64,000 nt of DNA from Paenibacillus sp. SC116 (GCF_024733555.1 NZ_JANIOF010000007.1:1-64000), one strand, 5' to 3'; shown: positions 17,963 to 26,911, counted from the first letter of the stretch. A program made the numbers and translations. Notes: generated from the letters alone by a model not told the origin.

Positions 17963-18579
17963 ATCGGTTTACCCTCTTTCTTCTTGGACATCGTGTATTT
18001 GATAACAAAATAAATAATAAGCACTGCTAAAGCTACTAAAATAAAAGACTGAATATACGGTGTCGCCGCCTCATCAATATGCTGCCAACGTTCACCCAAT
18101 ACGTATCCCAGATACAAGAAGCCTATCGTCCAGGGTATCGCCGCTAGTGTCGTCAACATGACAAATCGCCATACCGGCATACGGCTAATTCCTGCGGGAA
18201 TTGAAATGGCGTGACGAACGATCGGAACAAACCTTGCCGTGAAAATAATACCTGTACCGTACTTATTGAACCACTCTTCAGACTTGTCAATATGATGCTG
18301 ATGAATAAGCAGATATTTCCCGTAGCGAGCCAAAAAAGGCCGCCCACCATACCGCGCTATTGCATAGATAACAAGCTGAGCTCCAACACCGCCCGCAACT
18401 CCAAAAAACAGGGCGGAGAAGTATGAAATATGCCCCTGTTGAATTAAATACCCGCCATAAGCAAGTACAAGTTCACTCGGGATCATTTCCATCATCAGAC
18501 CGATCATAATTCCAAACCCGCCTAAGCTTTGAATCCATTCAAGTACGTTCGATACAAGATCATGTAACACGGTTAACAT
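17959..18579 (-). CDS. DedA family membrane protein
   Basis: A 206-residue polytopic protein of the DedA/VTT family, related to undecaprenyl-phosphate translocases and other lipid flippases. The conserved core is visible: MIPSELVLAYGGYL, GAQLVIYAIARYGGR, then FTARFVPIVRHAISIPAGI with the important Arg residues, and IGFLYLGYVLGERW. Likely role: recycling of lipid carriers or phospholipid flipping across the membrane, inferred from the family. Start ATG follows GAGGCG. Operon with the thioredoxin-like gene. Confidence 0.88.
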   Translation of the reverse strand: MLTVLHDLVSNVLEWIQSLGGFGIMIGLMMEMIPSELVLAYGGYLIQQGHISYFSALFFGVAGGVGAQLVIYAIARYGGRPFLARYGKYLLIHQHHIDKSEEWFNKYGTGIIFTARFVPIVRHAISIPAGISRMPVWRFVMLTTLAAIPWTIGFLYLGYVLGERWQHIDEAATPYIQSFILVALAVLIIYFVIKYTMSKKKEGKPI

Positions 18580-18823
18580 TCGCCTCGGTTTCTCCTCTAT
18601 ATAATCGAGCGTTTAAAAAGTAAGCTTTTCAAACCAACTCACAGAGGTATAAACCCATTTTATTCTAGCATACCCAAGGACATGTCTGCTACTGCTTGTC
18701 ATCGCTGTCTGCCTGTCCGCATACACTGTAATACGAATCAATTTCATCATGCAGCAAATGAATGGTACATCGCTGCTTAAATAGCTGCACTTCTGTCCAG
18801 ATCAAAGAATAAGGAGGAGTCGT

Positions 18824-19279
18824 ATGGCAACTTGGTGGATCGTTACAAAAAAACATTGGCGGATTGGACTTATTTCTGTTGCTGCTGTTATGTGTGTGAC
18901 CGCATTTTGGCGCTACGAAACGAATCGTATTCAAGAAAACACAGCTCAGTCTCAACCTACAGAAAAACGTGTCATCCATATGATCACAAGTGAGGTAAAA
19001 GGGAAAACGGAGGATGGTAAAGAGATAGAAGTCTATCGTTTCGATCCAGGTACAGTACCTGCCAATGACGGAGAGCTCGTTGAATTGCGGATTAGCGGTG
19101 TGAATGGCAAGCAGCATGACTTTTTTATTGAGGGAATGGACATCAAAGGAACGATTTATAAAAATAAAGAAACGGTTGTCACTTTTGTCGCTAAGGAAGG
19201 CATCTATCGAATCATTTGTGCCAACCATGCAGATGCCGCACATGAAGGACCTATGATAGGCTATATCGTTGTCGATTAA
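18824..19279 (+). CDS. Membrane-anchored cupredoxin-like protein
   Basis: A 151-residue protein with one N-terminal membrane anchor (about 12-30) and an extracytoplasmic beta domain. Possible copper ligands are H in KQHDFF and a cluster CANHADAAHEGPM near the C-terminus, which offers Cys, two His and a Met in the order expected for a cupredoxin. The pattern C-x2-H-x4-H-x3-M resembles small blue-copper or COX2/NosZ-type copper domains. It may carry electrons or bind copper outside the cell. AAGGAGGAG gives a strong ribosome site. No copper or respiratory gene is next to it. Confidence 0.65.
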   Translation: MATWWIVTKKHWRIGLISVAAVMCVTAFWRYETNRIQENTAQSQPTEKRVIHMITSEVKGKTEDGKEIEVYRFDPGTVPANDGELVELRISGVNGKQHDFFIEGMDIKGTIYKNKETVVTFVAKEGIYRIICANHADAAHEGPMIGYIVVD

Positions 19280-19446
19280 TGATCATACATGTGATGTACA
19301 TGATTCAGATATGAAAATACTGATTTGCAGTCTTACATAAGCATCCCTTTGTTGTAGCTGTAATTAGGCCAAATTCCAACGGTAGCAGGACGCCTTCTTC
19401 CGCATATGTTGTTAGCATCTTGACGTATGAAAGGAGCTTGCCCGCT

Positions 19447-19755
19447 GTGAAGCCAAAAGAACGTCATACTACTCCTCTACCGTCGATGCGCAAAATACGC
19501 CGAGCCTGTGCTACCGAATTGTACCGAACTGTGAAACGGATGAATGTGTATATTCCAGCGCCGCTTATCGAACAAGGTGAGCAGCTGTATGTAAAGAAGG
19601 TTGTTGCTAACCTGTTATTTGTTCATGAACATGGTCAAAATCGTAAGAAGCTCTGTGACTGGTGGGAGGAGCATGTTGCCCCAGAGCTTGCTGAGCTGTG
19701 GGATGTAGATATCGAAAAGCTAAAACAAAACTTTCGACACACCTTCGGAGGTTAG
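19447..19755 (+). CDS. Conserved hypothetical small basic protein
   Basis: A 102-residue soluble protein. The start GTG at 19447 is chosen since AAAGGAG lies 10 bases upstream; in-frame TTG codons earlier are in or before the ribosome site. The N-terminal half is basic (RKIRRACATELYRTVKR), the C-terminal half acidic and aromatic (LCDWWEEHVAPELAELWDVD). No transmembrane part and no known motif. It is followed by a strong terminator. It resembles short hypothetical proteins common in Paenibacillus, but the function is unknown. Confidence 0.6.
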   Translation: MKPKERHTTPLPSMRKIRRACATELYRTVKRMNVYIPAPLIEQGEQLYVKKVVANLLFVHEHGQNRKKLCDWWEEHVAPELAELWDVDIEKLKQNFRHTFGG

Positions 19756-19801
19756 AACGAGCAGCAAGCAAGACAGACAACCATGTACTTCTTACTCCGT
19801 A

Positions 19802-19833
19802 AAAAGGCTCATGCCGTACAGCATGAGCCTTTT
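19802..19833 (+). terminator. Intrinsic terminator
   Basis: A perfect 13-bp stem (19802-19814 with 19821-19833) and a 6-base loop, ending in TTTT. A-rich on the opposite side as well, so it may serve both strands. Confidence 0.85.
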
Positions 19834-19902
19834 CGTGCATCTCATATGGATATTGACTACAAGTGGAAATAGAGAAACTATTTCTCTACCCTACATTAAG
19901 GG

Positions 19903-20349
19903 CTACCCGATAATAGCGAACGCCTCATTTCCAGCAGGTATCACTCTAGTTCTGCGGAACTGAACACCGTTAGCATTAAATGTCCGTATCACTAGCGGCA
20001 CATTTGTTGGCGTTCCTATATTTCTAAATTGGACAACACCAAAGCGGTCAAATGGCGCAGTAGCAATCAAAACGCCATTAGCGAATGCACGTGCAGTAAA
20101 GCCTCTTGTGTTAAAAGGAATTCCATTAAGCTGAACCCAAACTACCGTAAATCGGTTTAAATACGGACCTTGAAATACCGTACTTGTCTTGTTCGTTGAT
20201 TTAGTTGTCTTCTTAGTAGTCGGGTTTACTGTTTTGCTAACTGGCTTTAATTCTTTTAACGGTGGTTGCTTCGCAGTCGTTCTAACGGTTTGCTTAACAG
20301 ACTGTTTGACGGCTGGCTTAACGACATGCTTGGTAGGCTGCTTGCTCAT
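19903..20349 (-). CDS. Protein with Lys/Thr-rich tail and C-terminal beta domain, unknown
   Basis: A 148-residue protein in two parts. Residues 1-58 are low-complexity and strongly basic, with repeating K-x3-K units (KPAVKQ, KQTVRT, KPVSKT, KKTTKS). Residues 59-148 look like a compact beta domain with many aromatic and Asn/Thr residues (FTVVWVQLNG, FGVVQFRNIG, VPLVIRTFN). No signal peptide is seen. Such an arrangement would suit a spore-surface or nucleic-acid/polymer-binding protein, but this is a guess. GGGGG lies 10 bases before the ATG. Monocistronic. Confidence 0.6.
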   Translation of the reverse strand: MSKQPTKHVVKPAVKQSVKQTVRTTAKQPPLKELKPVSKTVNPTTKKTTKSTNKTSTVFQGPYLNRFTVVWVQLNGIPFNTRGFTARAFANGVLIATAPFDRFGVVQFRNIGTPTNVPLVIRTFNANGVQFRRTRVIPAGNEAFAIIG

Positions 20350-20508
20350 ACCATGGATTCCCCCTTATGGCGATTTGTATACCCTATGCTTGTGAGTCTC
20401 GCCCTGTATGGACGTTACACCCAATAAGCAAGAAGGCAGCATAAATTGGGGAGGTGTACCCTATGGTAACGCATTCCGGAATTCGTACCGTTGCGTTCAT
20501 CTCGTTTA

Positions 20509-22824
20509 TTACGGCCACGTCAATCTATCGACGGAAGCAGATGCGCGAAGCGCCTCTGGCGTGATAGCGAATTGCTTATCGTTCGCCGGGTCAACGAGCG
20601 CCTCAATTCGGCGCACTTCAGCATTGTATTGGCTGAAGCAATCTTGCGTCGCCAAGGCAAGCGCACGCGCCTCGGCGCTGCGCCCTTGCTCCGCCGCCCT
20701 AAGGCTCATGGCGGCGAGACGTTCGACCGCTTCGGTCTGCAATGCCTTATCGAAGCGGTCTGCTTGCACAGCCGCATTCCACCAGGCGGCGGCATCTTCT
20801 TCGCGTCCGCTTCGTTCGGACGCGAGTGCTAGCGCACGATAGAGCGCTTTGCCGCGGCGTTCATAGCGAAGGCCCTCGCGCAGCATGGCAAGCGATTCAT
20901 CAGGCGGCAGCTGCTCCGCTACCGCGAGCCGCATCCCCGTATTCGCTGGCGATAAGCCTACTGCGAAGCGGAGATAAGATGGATTATCAACATGGCGTCC
21001 AACGTTGTATATCATATGTCCTGCCACCTGAAGCACATTCATAACAACTCCAGTGCCCAATACAATGGTAAGGAACAACGCTATCGAGCGCTGATTCAAG
21101 GAAAGTCCATATGGGGACAGACGAAAACGCTGCCGCTTTGCCAGAGGCACATTGCCGCTATCGTTAGCTGTAGAACGTTCACGCGACCGAGCATCAGCAT
21201 CACATGTCTTTTTATCCGTCATCACTTGATTACCTACTGGAGTTAGCCAAGCAATGACAAGCCAAGCTAAGCTGATCCATATGACTAAGCCGTATGCCAT
21301 ATCAAAGTCGATTAAGCTGTGCAGAATAACAATGAGTACGGCTGCGGCCGCTCCTTGATGTCGTCTCCAAGCACCAATCACCGCAACAGCGATCATGCCT
21401 CCCACAACGAAAGTCCCCGCAAGTCCGATATCCAATAGACTATCAACAAATACGCTATGTGCTTCCTTGCCTACATACGGCTCATGCTGAATACTGGAAA
21501 ACTGCTGTCGCCATGCATCTCCGCCGCTTCCAAACCACGGTCGCTCCTGCCATAACCGCCATGCATCTTGATAGATGAGTACCCGTGCAGATGCTGTTTC
21601 GTAATGCCCGCCCGTTAAACGATCAGACGCCTGATCTGGCGCAACTGCCCAAGCTAACCATGTCACTACTAGGATAACCATGCTTGTCCCGATAACGAGC
21701 AGCATCCTCTCCTTCTTCACACGTCGTTTAACATAAGTGGCAATTAGCAGTAGTAAAGTGTTGCTCAGCATACAGCCGAATAGTGGTATCCATGCAACAG
21801 AACGTAAGGTATCAGATAGCCATAGCGAAGCAGTTGCGAGCACAGACAACAGTGCCCAACTTAACAACCATAGCATAAATAGAAATAAGCTTAGCTTCTC
21901 TTTCCTTGGCGCCATCAACCAAGCAACGAGAAGGACGAACATGATAACCAACCAAGCTCCCCTAGACTCTGTTAAGCCTAACACGGTAAGATGAAGCAAA
22001 ATAAGCCCGGTTGCAATCACAGCCTTGAACCCTTTGCTATACAGCAGCCTTCTATAAACGTGCTTTATGCCTTGCAGCTGCGGTTTCTGCAGTGATTGTA
22101 TAGGCGGTGAAGATTGTAACACTTGCAAGCGCCTATAAGTGTCCAACAAATGATAGACAGCGAATGCTCCAGCAATCGTGCCAAGTGTATTCGGGTATTG
22201 CAACCATCCACCTAAACGAAAACCAAGTGCAGACATTTTTGCATTTGAACTAAAATAGACAGCCCCATCAAGCTTCATCCATCCGTACAATTGAAACAAT
22301 GAGCCTCCAGATAAAACGAATCCAGAGACTGTCACTAACTTATGAGCCCATTGTTGCTTGTCGTGCCTAAACATCCCGTTATGATTCGCAGCTCTCGAAT
22401 CAGCCCTACTTGTATATGCGCTAAGGTGTACAAGTACGATAACCCAAGCACCAGCCCCAGTCCAACGTATGATTTGCATCCATGTTCCTTGCACACTTAC
22501 AGGGCTACCTAACAAACAAACGGCATAAAATAGCGCAGCTATGAAAGGAAATAACAGCGGCCACGGTATGCTAATGGCAACTCTATTTTTCGTTTCTAGA
22601 TGCCCTCTATGCATTATGGCCCGCCATACGAGCCATAAAGCAACAGGCATGATAACTAATGCGGCTCGCATATAATCTCGATCATAAAACCAGCCATAGT
22701 CCAGCATCCCACCAAGCAGCAGCCAATACGTACACAACATAAGTACATAATGCAGAATTTGATTACCCCGAAAGTTCCAAAATGCCGCTTTCTTTTGTCG
22801 TACCTTTTGATGAGCACTCCACAT
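20509..22824 (-). CDS. O-antigen ligase/polymerase-like membrane protein with TPR-like tail
   Basis: A 771-residue polytopic protein. About twelve hydrophobic segments cover residues 20-600. The Wzy/WaaL-type periplasmic motif region is visible (ESRGAW and, later, WFGSGGDAWRQQF before KEAHSVFVDSLLDIGLAGT). A helical C-terminal domain (about 640-771) with repeated Ala/Arg-rich helices looks like TPR units. The family joins or polymerises surface glycans or teichoic-type polymers. ATG at 22824 is chosen because GGAGGT is 6 bases upstream; the frame extends 36 codons further but runs into a terminator hairpin. The C-terminal part is clearly richer in GC than the rest. Confidence 0.8.
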   Translation of the reverse strand: MWSAHQKVRQKKAAFWNFRGNQILHYVLMLCTYWLLLGGMLDYGWFYDRDYMRAALVIMPVALWLVWRAIMHRGHLETKNRVAISIPWPLLFPFIAALFYAVCLLGSPVSVQGTWMQIIRWTGAGAWVIVLVHLSAYTSRADSRAANHNGMFRHDKQQWAHKLVTVSGFVLSGGSLFQLYGWMKLDGAVYFSSNAKMSALGFRLGGWLQYPNTLGTIAGAFAVYHLLDTYRRLQVLQSSPPIQSLQKPQLQGIKHVYRRLLYSKGFKAVIATGLILLHLTVLGLTESRGAWLVIMFVLLVAWLMAPRKEKLSLFLFMLWLLSWALLSVLATASLWLSDTLRSVAWIPLFGCMLSNTLLLLIATYVKRRVKKERMLLVIGTSMVILVVTWLAWAVAPDQASDRLTGGHYETASARVLIYQDAWRLWQERPWFGSGGDAWRQQFSSIQHEPYVGKEAHSVFVDSLLDIGLAGTFVVGGMIAVAVIGAWRRHQGAAAAVLIVILHSLIDFDMAYGLVIWISLAWLVIAWLTPVGNQVMTDKKTCDADARSRERSTANDSGNVPLAKRQRFRLSPYGLSLNQRSIALFLTIVLGTGVVMNVLQVAGHMIYNVGRHVDNPSYLRFAVGLSPANTGMRLAVAEQLPPDESLAMLREGLRYERRGKALYRALALASERSGREEDAAAWWNAAVQADRFDKALQTEAVERLAAMSLRAAEQGRSAEARALALATQDCFSQYNAEVRRIEALVDPANDKQFAITPEALRASASVDRLTWP

Positions 22825-22900
22825 ACAACCACCTCCCTCATCACCACGTACGTGATTCCTATTAAAAATTACCCTATTACCCCATATAAAATCCAACAAA

Positions 22901-22927
22901 GAAGGCCCCCCTTTCGGAAAGGCCTTC
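22901..22927 (-). terminator. Probable terminator after the PilZ gene
   Basis: GAAGGCC (22901-22907) pairs with GGCCTTC (22921-22927), followed on the minus strand by TTTGTTGGATTTT. Located between the PilZ gene and the O-antigen-ligase-like gene. Confidence 0.55.
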
Positions 22928-23089
22928 AGCATTATTTATAATCATATCGTTTCTTGGACACCATATCGTCCATTTTGTCCTTCGAACTATGCATATGTTC
23001 TCACTGCCTGGAGCCTGCCTATTACAATCGTTCCCATTATGTATCGCTCTAATCACATCTTTATATAACAACCTTATACCCTAACCCTA

Positions 23090-23770
23090 TTAGCCTAATG
23101 TCGGTTTCTTAGAATGTACGTAGATTTCAACTTGCCTACGCAGAATAAAGGCGCGCAACGCTCTTGACGTCCGATTATCCATGAGTTCTAACGTTCCGCC
23201 ACACATCAACGCTGATTCTTTTTGTTCTTGGCGAATGATATAAACTTCAGCTTGCAGCTTAAAACCTAAGTCCAACTCGACATTCAACTTATGGCCTATC
23301 TTCCATTCACAATGAGGCGCGACAAGGAAGCCCAGCCCGTTCAAACTAATGTCCAATAGATCGATTGTCATTTGTGACAATTGATCATCAGACCCATTCC
23401 CATCCGAGCTTTTAAAAATGCTGGCTATTCCGCTATTCCTTGCTTCAACCCTAGGATGCTCTCGCTTGTCCGCAAATTTCTTCTGATGCTGTGGCGGATT
23501 AACAAATAAAAGCGAACCTAGGTGTCTTGCTATTATTTTTGTCATAAACGTAAACATGCCCACCGGCGAGTACATCGTGATTTTAACTTGCTCTCCCAGT
23601 TCGAACTGTTCATATTCTGGAAGCTCAACTTCCATTAGATCCCCTTCGATATAAGATAGCACACCTGTTGCAACGGTACTTTCCCCCTGTATAACCGTAC
23701 GGCTATGTAGAAGAACTCGCAACGGTTGCTGAGCAGATGGCGATGACTCTTGTGCTGATGCTTCAAACAT
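23090..23770 (-). CDS. PilZ domain c-di-GMP receptor (YcgR-like)
   Basis: A 226-residue cytoplasmic protein. The N-terminal domain (about 15-95) is the YcgR-N/PilZN-type barrel. The C-terminal PilZ domain has both nucleotide-binding motifs: R103 and R107 in RxxxR (REHPR) and D140, S142, G145 in DxSxxG (DISLNGLG). It should bind cyclic di-GMP and transmit the signal to motility or envelope targets. No flagellar or cyclase gene is adjacent. An insertion of about 20 residues separates the two motifs. Monocistronic. Confidence 0.88.
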   Translation of the reverse strand: MFEASAQESSPSAQQPLRVLLHSRTVIQGESTVATGVLSYIEGDLMEVELPEYEQFELGEQVKITMYSPVGMFTFMTKIIARHLGSLLFVNPPQHQKKFADKREHPRVEARNSGIASIFKSSDGNGSDDQLSQMTIDLLDISLNGLGFLVAPHCEWKIGHKLNVELDLGFKLQAEVYIIRQEQKESALMCGGTLELMDNRTSRALRAFILRRQVEIYVHSKKPTLG

Positions 23771-23953
23771 GAACGTTGTTCAGCTCCCTTTCCATTCAAT
23801 TCATCCTATCATTCAAATAGATGATTTCTTATAAATATGTTATCGTCAACAAACTATCTATTGTAAAGATTGAGGAGATTATCATGCTTATTTTTTCTTA
23901 ACACTAATGCTTCCTATATTCATTATAATGAGGGCTACAAAGGAGGAACGTGT

Positions 23954-24439
23954 ATGGAGCATCATTTTGTGATAGAACCAATGACCGAGGAAGATGCTGA
24001 CGACATCTGCTCATGGCAGTATGAACCACCATTTGATATTTATCGTTTTTTACCCTGGTCAGAAATGAAATCCCAGTGTATCGAATTCGGCGATCCCGAC
24101 CTACGAACGTCTCAATATACATCGGTTCGCTTAGGTAAAGAGCTAGCAGGGTTCGCTCAATTATTCCCACTTGTGAACGTTACCCGTATTGGGCTCGGCA
24201 TGCGGCCGCAATGGTGCGGAAACGGATATGGAGTAGATTTTGTGAAAGCAATCGTAAAGGAAGCGCAGCTCCGTGCTCCCGAAAATGAAATTGATTTAGA
24301 AGTGCTAACATGGAATAAACGAGCGATTCATGTATACTTGCGAGCAGGGTTTCAAATTACAGATGAATATGAGCGCCCTACTCCAACTGGAGAAGCCTCG
24401 TTCTACTGCATGGTTTACCAACCATCACAACCAAAATAA
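23954..24439 (+). CDS. GNAT family N-acetyltransferase
   Basis: A 161-residue GNAT enzyme. The acetyl-CoA motif A is visible (RIGLGMRPQWCGNGYGVDF, Q/R-x-x-G-x-G type), followed by a helix and motif B (VLTWNKRAIHVYLRAGF). ATG at 23954 has AAGGAGG about 8 bases upstream; the frame is open further up without a ribosome site. Substrate unknown. Stands alone between the PilZ gene (divergent) and a structured non-coding stretch. Confidence 0.82.
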   Translation: MEHHFVIEPMTEEDADDICSWQYEPPFDIYRFLPWSEMKSQCIEFGDPDLRTSQYTSVRLGKELAGFAQLFPLVNVTRIGLGMRPQWCGNGYGVDFVKAIVKEAQLRAPENEIDLEVLTWNKRAIHVYLRAGFQITDEYERPTPTGEASFYCMVYQPSQPK

Positions 24440-24499
24440 TCTGTTCTATGCTTGCACAATAAAGGAATTATTAATAAAGCAAAAATAGCGTACTAATAA

Positions 24500-24565
24500 A
24501 GTTGCCCCTAACGTAATTATGACTTAACAGCAACCGTCATTTTATACCTACGATAGGGGCTAACT
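24500..24565. repeat. Imperfect inverted repeat between convergent genes
   Basis: AGTTGCCCCTA (24500-24510) pairs with TAGGGGCTAACT (24554-24565, one bulged T), and ATGAC (24519-24523) with GTCAT (24536-24540), making a long bulged hairpin. It has no T run. It may be a 3' structure or a small mobile repeat remnant; no second copy was noticed in the window. Confidence 0.4.
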
Positions 24566-24600
24566 AACATTCATATCAAACGAATTCGATAACTACTTTA

Positions 24601-25797
24601 CTAACTGCTACCTTCGCTTAGACCAAGACGGTCCCATTCCGATTGGAGCGCGCGCTCTAAATAGGGATGGATGTGCAGAAACTGACGATACGCTTGATAT
24701 TCCGCCCAAATACTGACCACTTCATCCTGCTTGCGCTTCGCCGCAACTGCACGTATGAGCAAATTTTTCGGGGTATGTTCCAGATCAATAAATTCAAGCA
24801 GCTGCGTGCTATACCCCACTACATCTAACAATTTAGCGCGTGCAGCATCTGTAGCTAGTGCTGAGAAGCGTTCTTTAAGTATGCCATGACGCAGCAAAGG
24901 CTCTAATTGTGGAGCATCTACTTGTTGATACAGCTCATGCTGACAGCATGGCACTGACAAAATAACGTTTGCTCCCCAACGTACTGCCTTCTCTAAAGCC
25001 ATATCTGTCGCCGTATCGCAAGCATGCAAAGTGACAACCATATCTACATTGCCAGCCCAGTGATACTGTGCAATATCTCCGAGTGCAAAATGCAATCCAT
25101 CATATTGAAGCGTGCGAGCAAGCTTTTCACAGTGTTCGATAACATCTTTCTTTAGATCAAGACCCGTAATATGAACCTCACGTCCGCGCAATACATGCAA
25201 ATAATGATACAAAGCAAAGGTTAGATACGATTTGCCACATCCGAAGTCAATGATACGAATCGGCTTATCGGTAGGCAGATGGTCCAGCACATCTTCCACC
25301 ATCTCAATAAAGCGGTTAATCTGCCTGAACTTATCGTACTTGGCACCCAATACATTACCCGAAGCACTCATAATGCCAAGCTCGACTAAAAATGCGGCAG
25401 GAACCCCATCTTCGATAATGTACTGCTTCTTGCGATTATGAGATAAGTCGACTTGTTTGGACTTTTTATCTGTCTTAGATTTAATATTTACCTTGTACTT
25501 TTTGCTAATGAGTACATGATGTTCCCCATCTGTGGTGCGAATCAAGGCTTGTTGAAAATGATCGTTAAGCAGCTGCATCAGTTTCTCTACAGCCTCTGTC
25601 ATCAAAATATTTTCATGAGCCACCTTGTTAGCATAATGATAGGTCAATTGCAGGACAACGCCTTCTCTCAGCTTAACCGGCTTAGCTGCAACCTTCGTAC
25701 AACCAGGCTCAGGCTGCTGCCTAACTTGACTAAATACGGCAGAATGCAAGCTGCCGGATTGTATACATTCATTTATTAATTCGCGTAAACGTTCCAC
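24601..25797 (-). CDS. Class I SAM-dependent methyltransferase (Methyltransf_32 type)
   Basis: A 398-residue enzyme. Residues about 1-125 are a non-catalytic N-terminal part. Then comes a Rossmann methyltransferase with motif I IIDFGCGKSYLTFALYHYL, motif II HITGLDLKKD and the catalytic-type stretch VVTLHACDTATDMAL, which in this family resembles RNA or small-molecule methyltransferases of the GSTCD/METTL25 group. A CC pair (LSVPCCQHE) follows. GTG at 25797 has GGGAG 8 bases upstream; a TTG five codons earlier is an alternative. It overlaps a small upstream gene by 22 bases. Substrate unknown, possibly RNA. Confidence 0.82.
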   Translation of the reverse strand: MERLRELINECIQSGSLHSAVFSQVRQQPEPGCTKVAAKPVKLREGVVLQLTYHYANKVAHENILMTEAVEKLMQLLNDHFQQALIRTTDGEHHVLISKKYKVNIKSKTDKKSKQVDLSHNRKKQYIIEDGVPAAFLVELGIMSASGNVLGAKYDKFRQINRFIEMVEDVLDHLPTDKPIRIIDFGCGKSYLTFALYHYLHVLRGREVHITGLDLKKDVIEHCEKLARTLQYDGLHFALGDIAQYHWAGNVDMVVTLHACDTATDMALEKAVRWGANVILSVPCCQHELYQQVDAPQLEPLLRHGILKERFSALATDAARAKLLDVVGYSTQLLEFIDLEHTPKNLLIRAVAAKRKQDEVVSIWAEYQAYRQFLHIHPYLERALQSEWDRLGLSEGSS

Positions 25798-25985
25798 CTT
25801 AATAACTCCCAACTTTCCTTTACAATAAACTCTCTATTGAAATGGTTATCTTCATTCACGGCGAACTGCTGCCGCTCCATTGGATTATCATTCATATGCG
25901 TTACAGACATCCATCCATCTCGATTTAAAGCTTGATAGAAAGGATGAATATGATAAGCATACACGAAAGCCATCCACATAACCAC
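25776..25985 (-). CDS. Possible small gene upstream of the methyltransferase
   Basis: An open frame of 69 codons (GTG start; ATG options at codons 3 and 5) ending 22 bases inside the methyltransferase gene. The product is rich in aromatic and polar residues (YHIHPFYQALNRDGW, FNREFIVKESWELL) and reads like a real protein, but the ribosome site is weak and no family is recognised. If real, overlap would couple it to the methyltransferase. Otherwise 25813-26040 contains nothing visible. Confidence 0.35.
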   Translation of the reverse strand: MVMWMAFVYAYHIHPFYQALNRDGWMSVTHMNDNPMERQQFAVNEDNHFNREFIVKESWELLRWNVYAN

Positions 25986-26040
25986 TTTTCACACAAGGTT
26001 CTTATGCATGGAATATCCAGAGCGCTTCCAGCAGTCAAAA

Positions 26041-26068
26041 AGGCGACCCTTACAATTAAGGATCGCCT
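26041..26068 (-). terminator. Terminator after the alpha/beta hydrolase gene
   Basis: AGGCGA-CCCTTA (26041-26052) pairs with TAAGG-ATCGCCT (26057-26068) around a 4-base loop; TTTTGACTG follows on the minus strand. It lies 46 bases past the hydrolase stop. Confidence 0.65.
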
Positions 26069-26113
26069 GATAAAGCTATTCATGGGTTACTCGGATATCG
26101 TCCTATTCTCTGA

Positions 26114-26911
26114 TCACGATTGAACGCAGCTTGCCATGAAACGTTCAATGACTTGCGCCATTTCCTCCGGGCTCTCCATCATACCCATATGCCCAACATC
26201 GGATAGCAAGACTTGACTAACATGAGGACCTTCTGTTGTAAATAACCGCTCTGGCGGCACAATTTGGTCTTGATCACCCGCTACGAGCAGCAACGGTAAC
26301 TTCGTCGCAGTCATAACTGCTGTGCGATCTTCTCGCTCTCGCATCGCCAAAGCAGCTCCTATCGCTCCTTGCGGAGGTGTATGGTAACCTATCTCTAATG
26401 CTCGATGGACAGATGCCTTATGCTGCTCGAGCTTATTTGGATTAAACAATTTTGGGACAAGCTCATCGACGAACTCCACAATTCCTTGTGACTGAATACG
26501 CTCGACAGCTTTTAGACGATTTTCTTTTGCCTGCTCCGAGTCCGCATAACCTGTAGAGTGGATCAAACCAAAGCCATGAAGACGATGCGCAAAGCGCTGC
26601 GCGATTGACAAAGTGACATATCCCCCCAGAGAATGTCCGAGCAGCACGAACTTGTCTAGCTCCAGCCTGTCCGCTAATGCAATAATATCATCTGCCATCT
26701 GCTCGATGGTATATGCCCCTTTCGGAGCGGAGGACTTGCCATGACCACGCAAGTCTGGCGTAATGACTCGATATTGATGCTTCAAATGAGGAACAACGTC
26801 TGACCAGTATTGTTTATTGCCACAAAAACCATGCAGCAAAATAACAGCTTCTCCCTTACCGCTATCCCCTATATGTAAATGAAATTCCTTATGGAGTTCA
26901 ATCTTCGTCAT
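26114..26911 (-). CDS. Alpha/beta fold hydrolase
   Basis: A 265-residue serine hydrolase. The oxyanion region is LLHGFCGNKQYW, the nucleophile elbow is LLGHSLGGYV, the acid is Asp in VAGDQDQIVPP and the base is His in SDVGHMGMMES, so the triad is complete. Start ATG at 26911 has GAGGG 6 bases upstream; the frame continues up for 18 codons with poorer sites. Closest to general esterase/haloperoxidase-like hydrolases (MhpC type). Substrate unknown. Confidence 0.85.
   Translation of the reverse strand: MTKIELHKEFHLHIGDSGKGEAVILLHGFCGNKQYWSDVVPHLKHQYRVITPDLRGHGKSSAPKGAYTIEQMADDIIALADRLELDKFVLLGHSLGGYVTLSIAQRFAHRLHGFGLIHSTGYADSEQAKENRLKAVERIQSQGIVEFVDELVPKLFNPNKLEQHKASVHRALEIGYHTPPQGAIGAALAMREREDRTAVMTATKLPLLLVAGDQDQIVPPERLFTTEGPHVSQVLLSDVGHMGMMESPEEMAQVIERFMASCVQS

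Noticed and set aside
18689-18811. Minus-strand frame ending in a plausible peptide (WTEVQLFKQRCTIHLLHDEID)
   Set aside because: It reads coherently for about 39 codons but has no ribosome site or ATG on that strand, and extending it runs antisense through the cupredoxin gene.
24500-24565. Integron attC site
   Set aside because: The ends do not give the RYYYAAC and GTTRRRY core pair in the right order, and no integrase or cassette genes are near.
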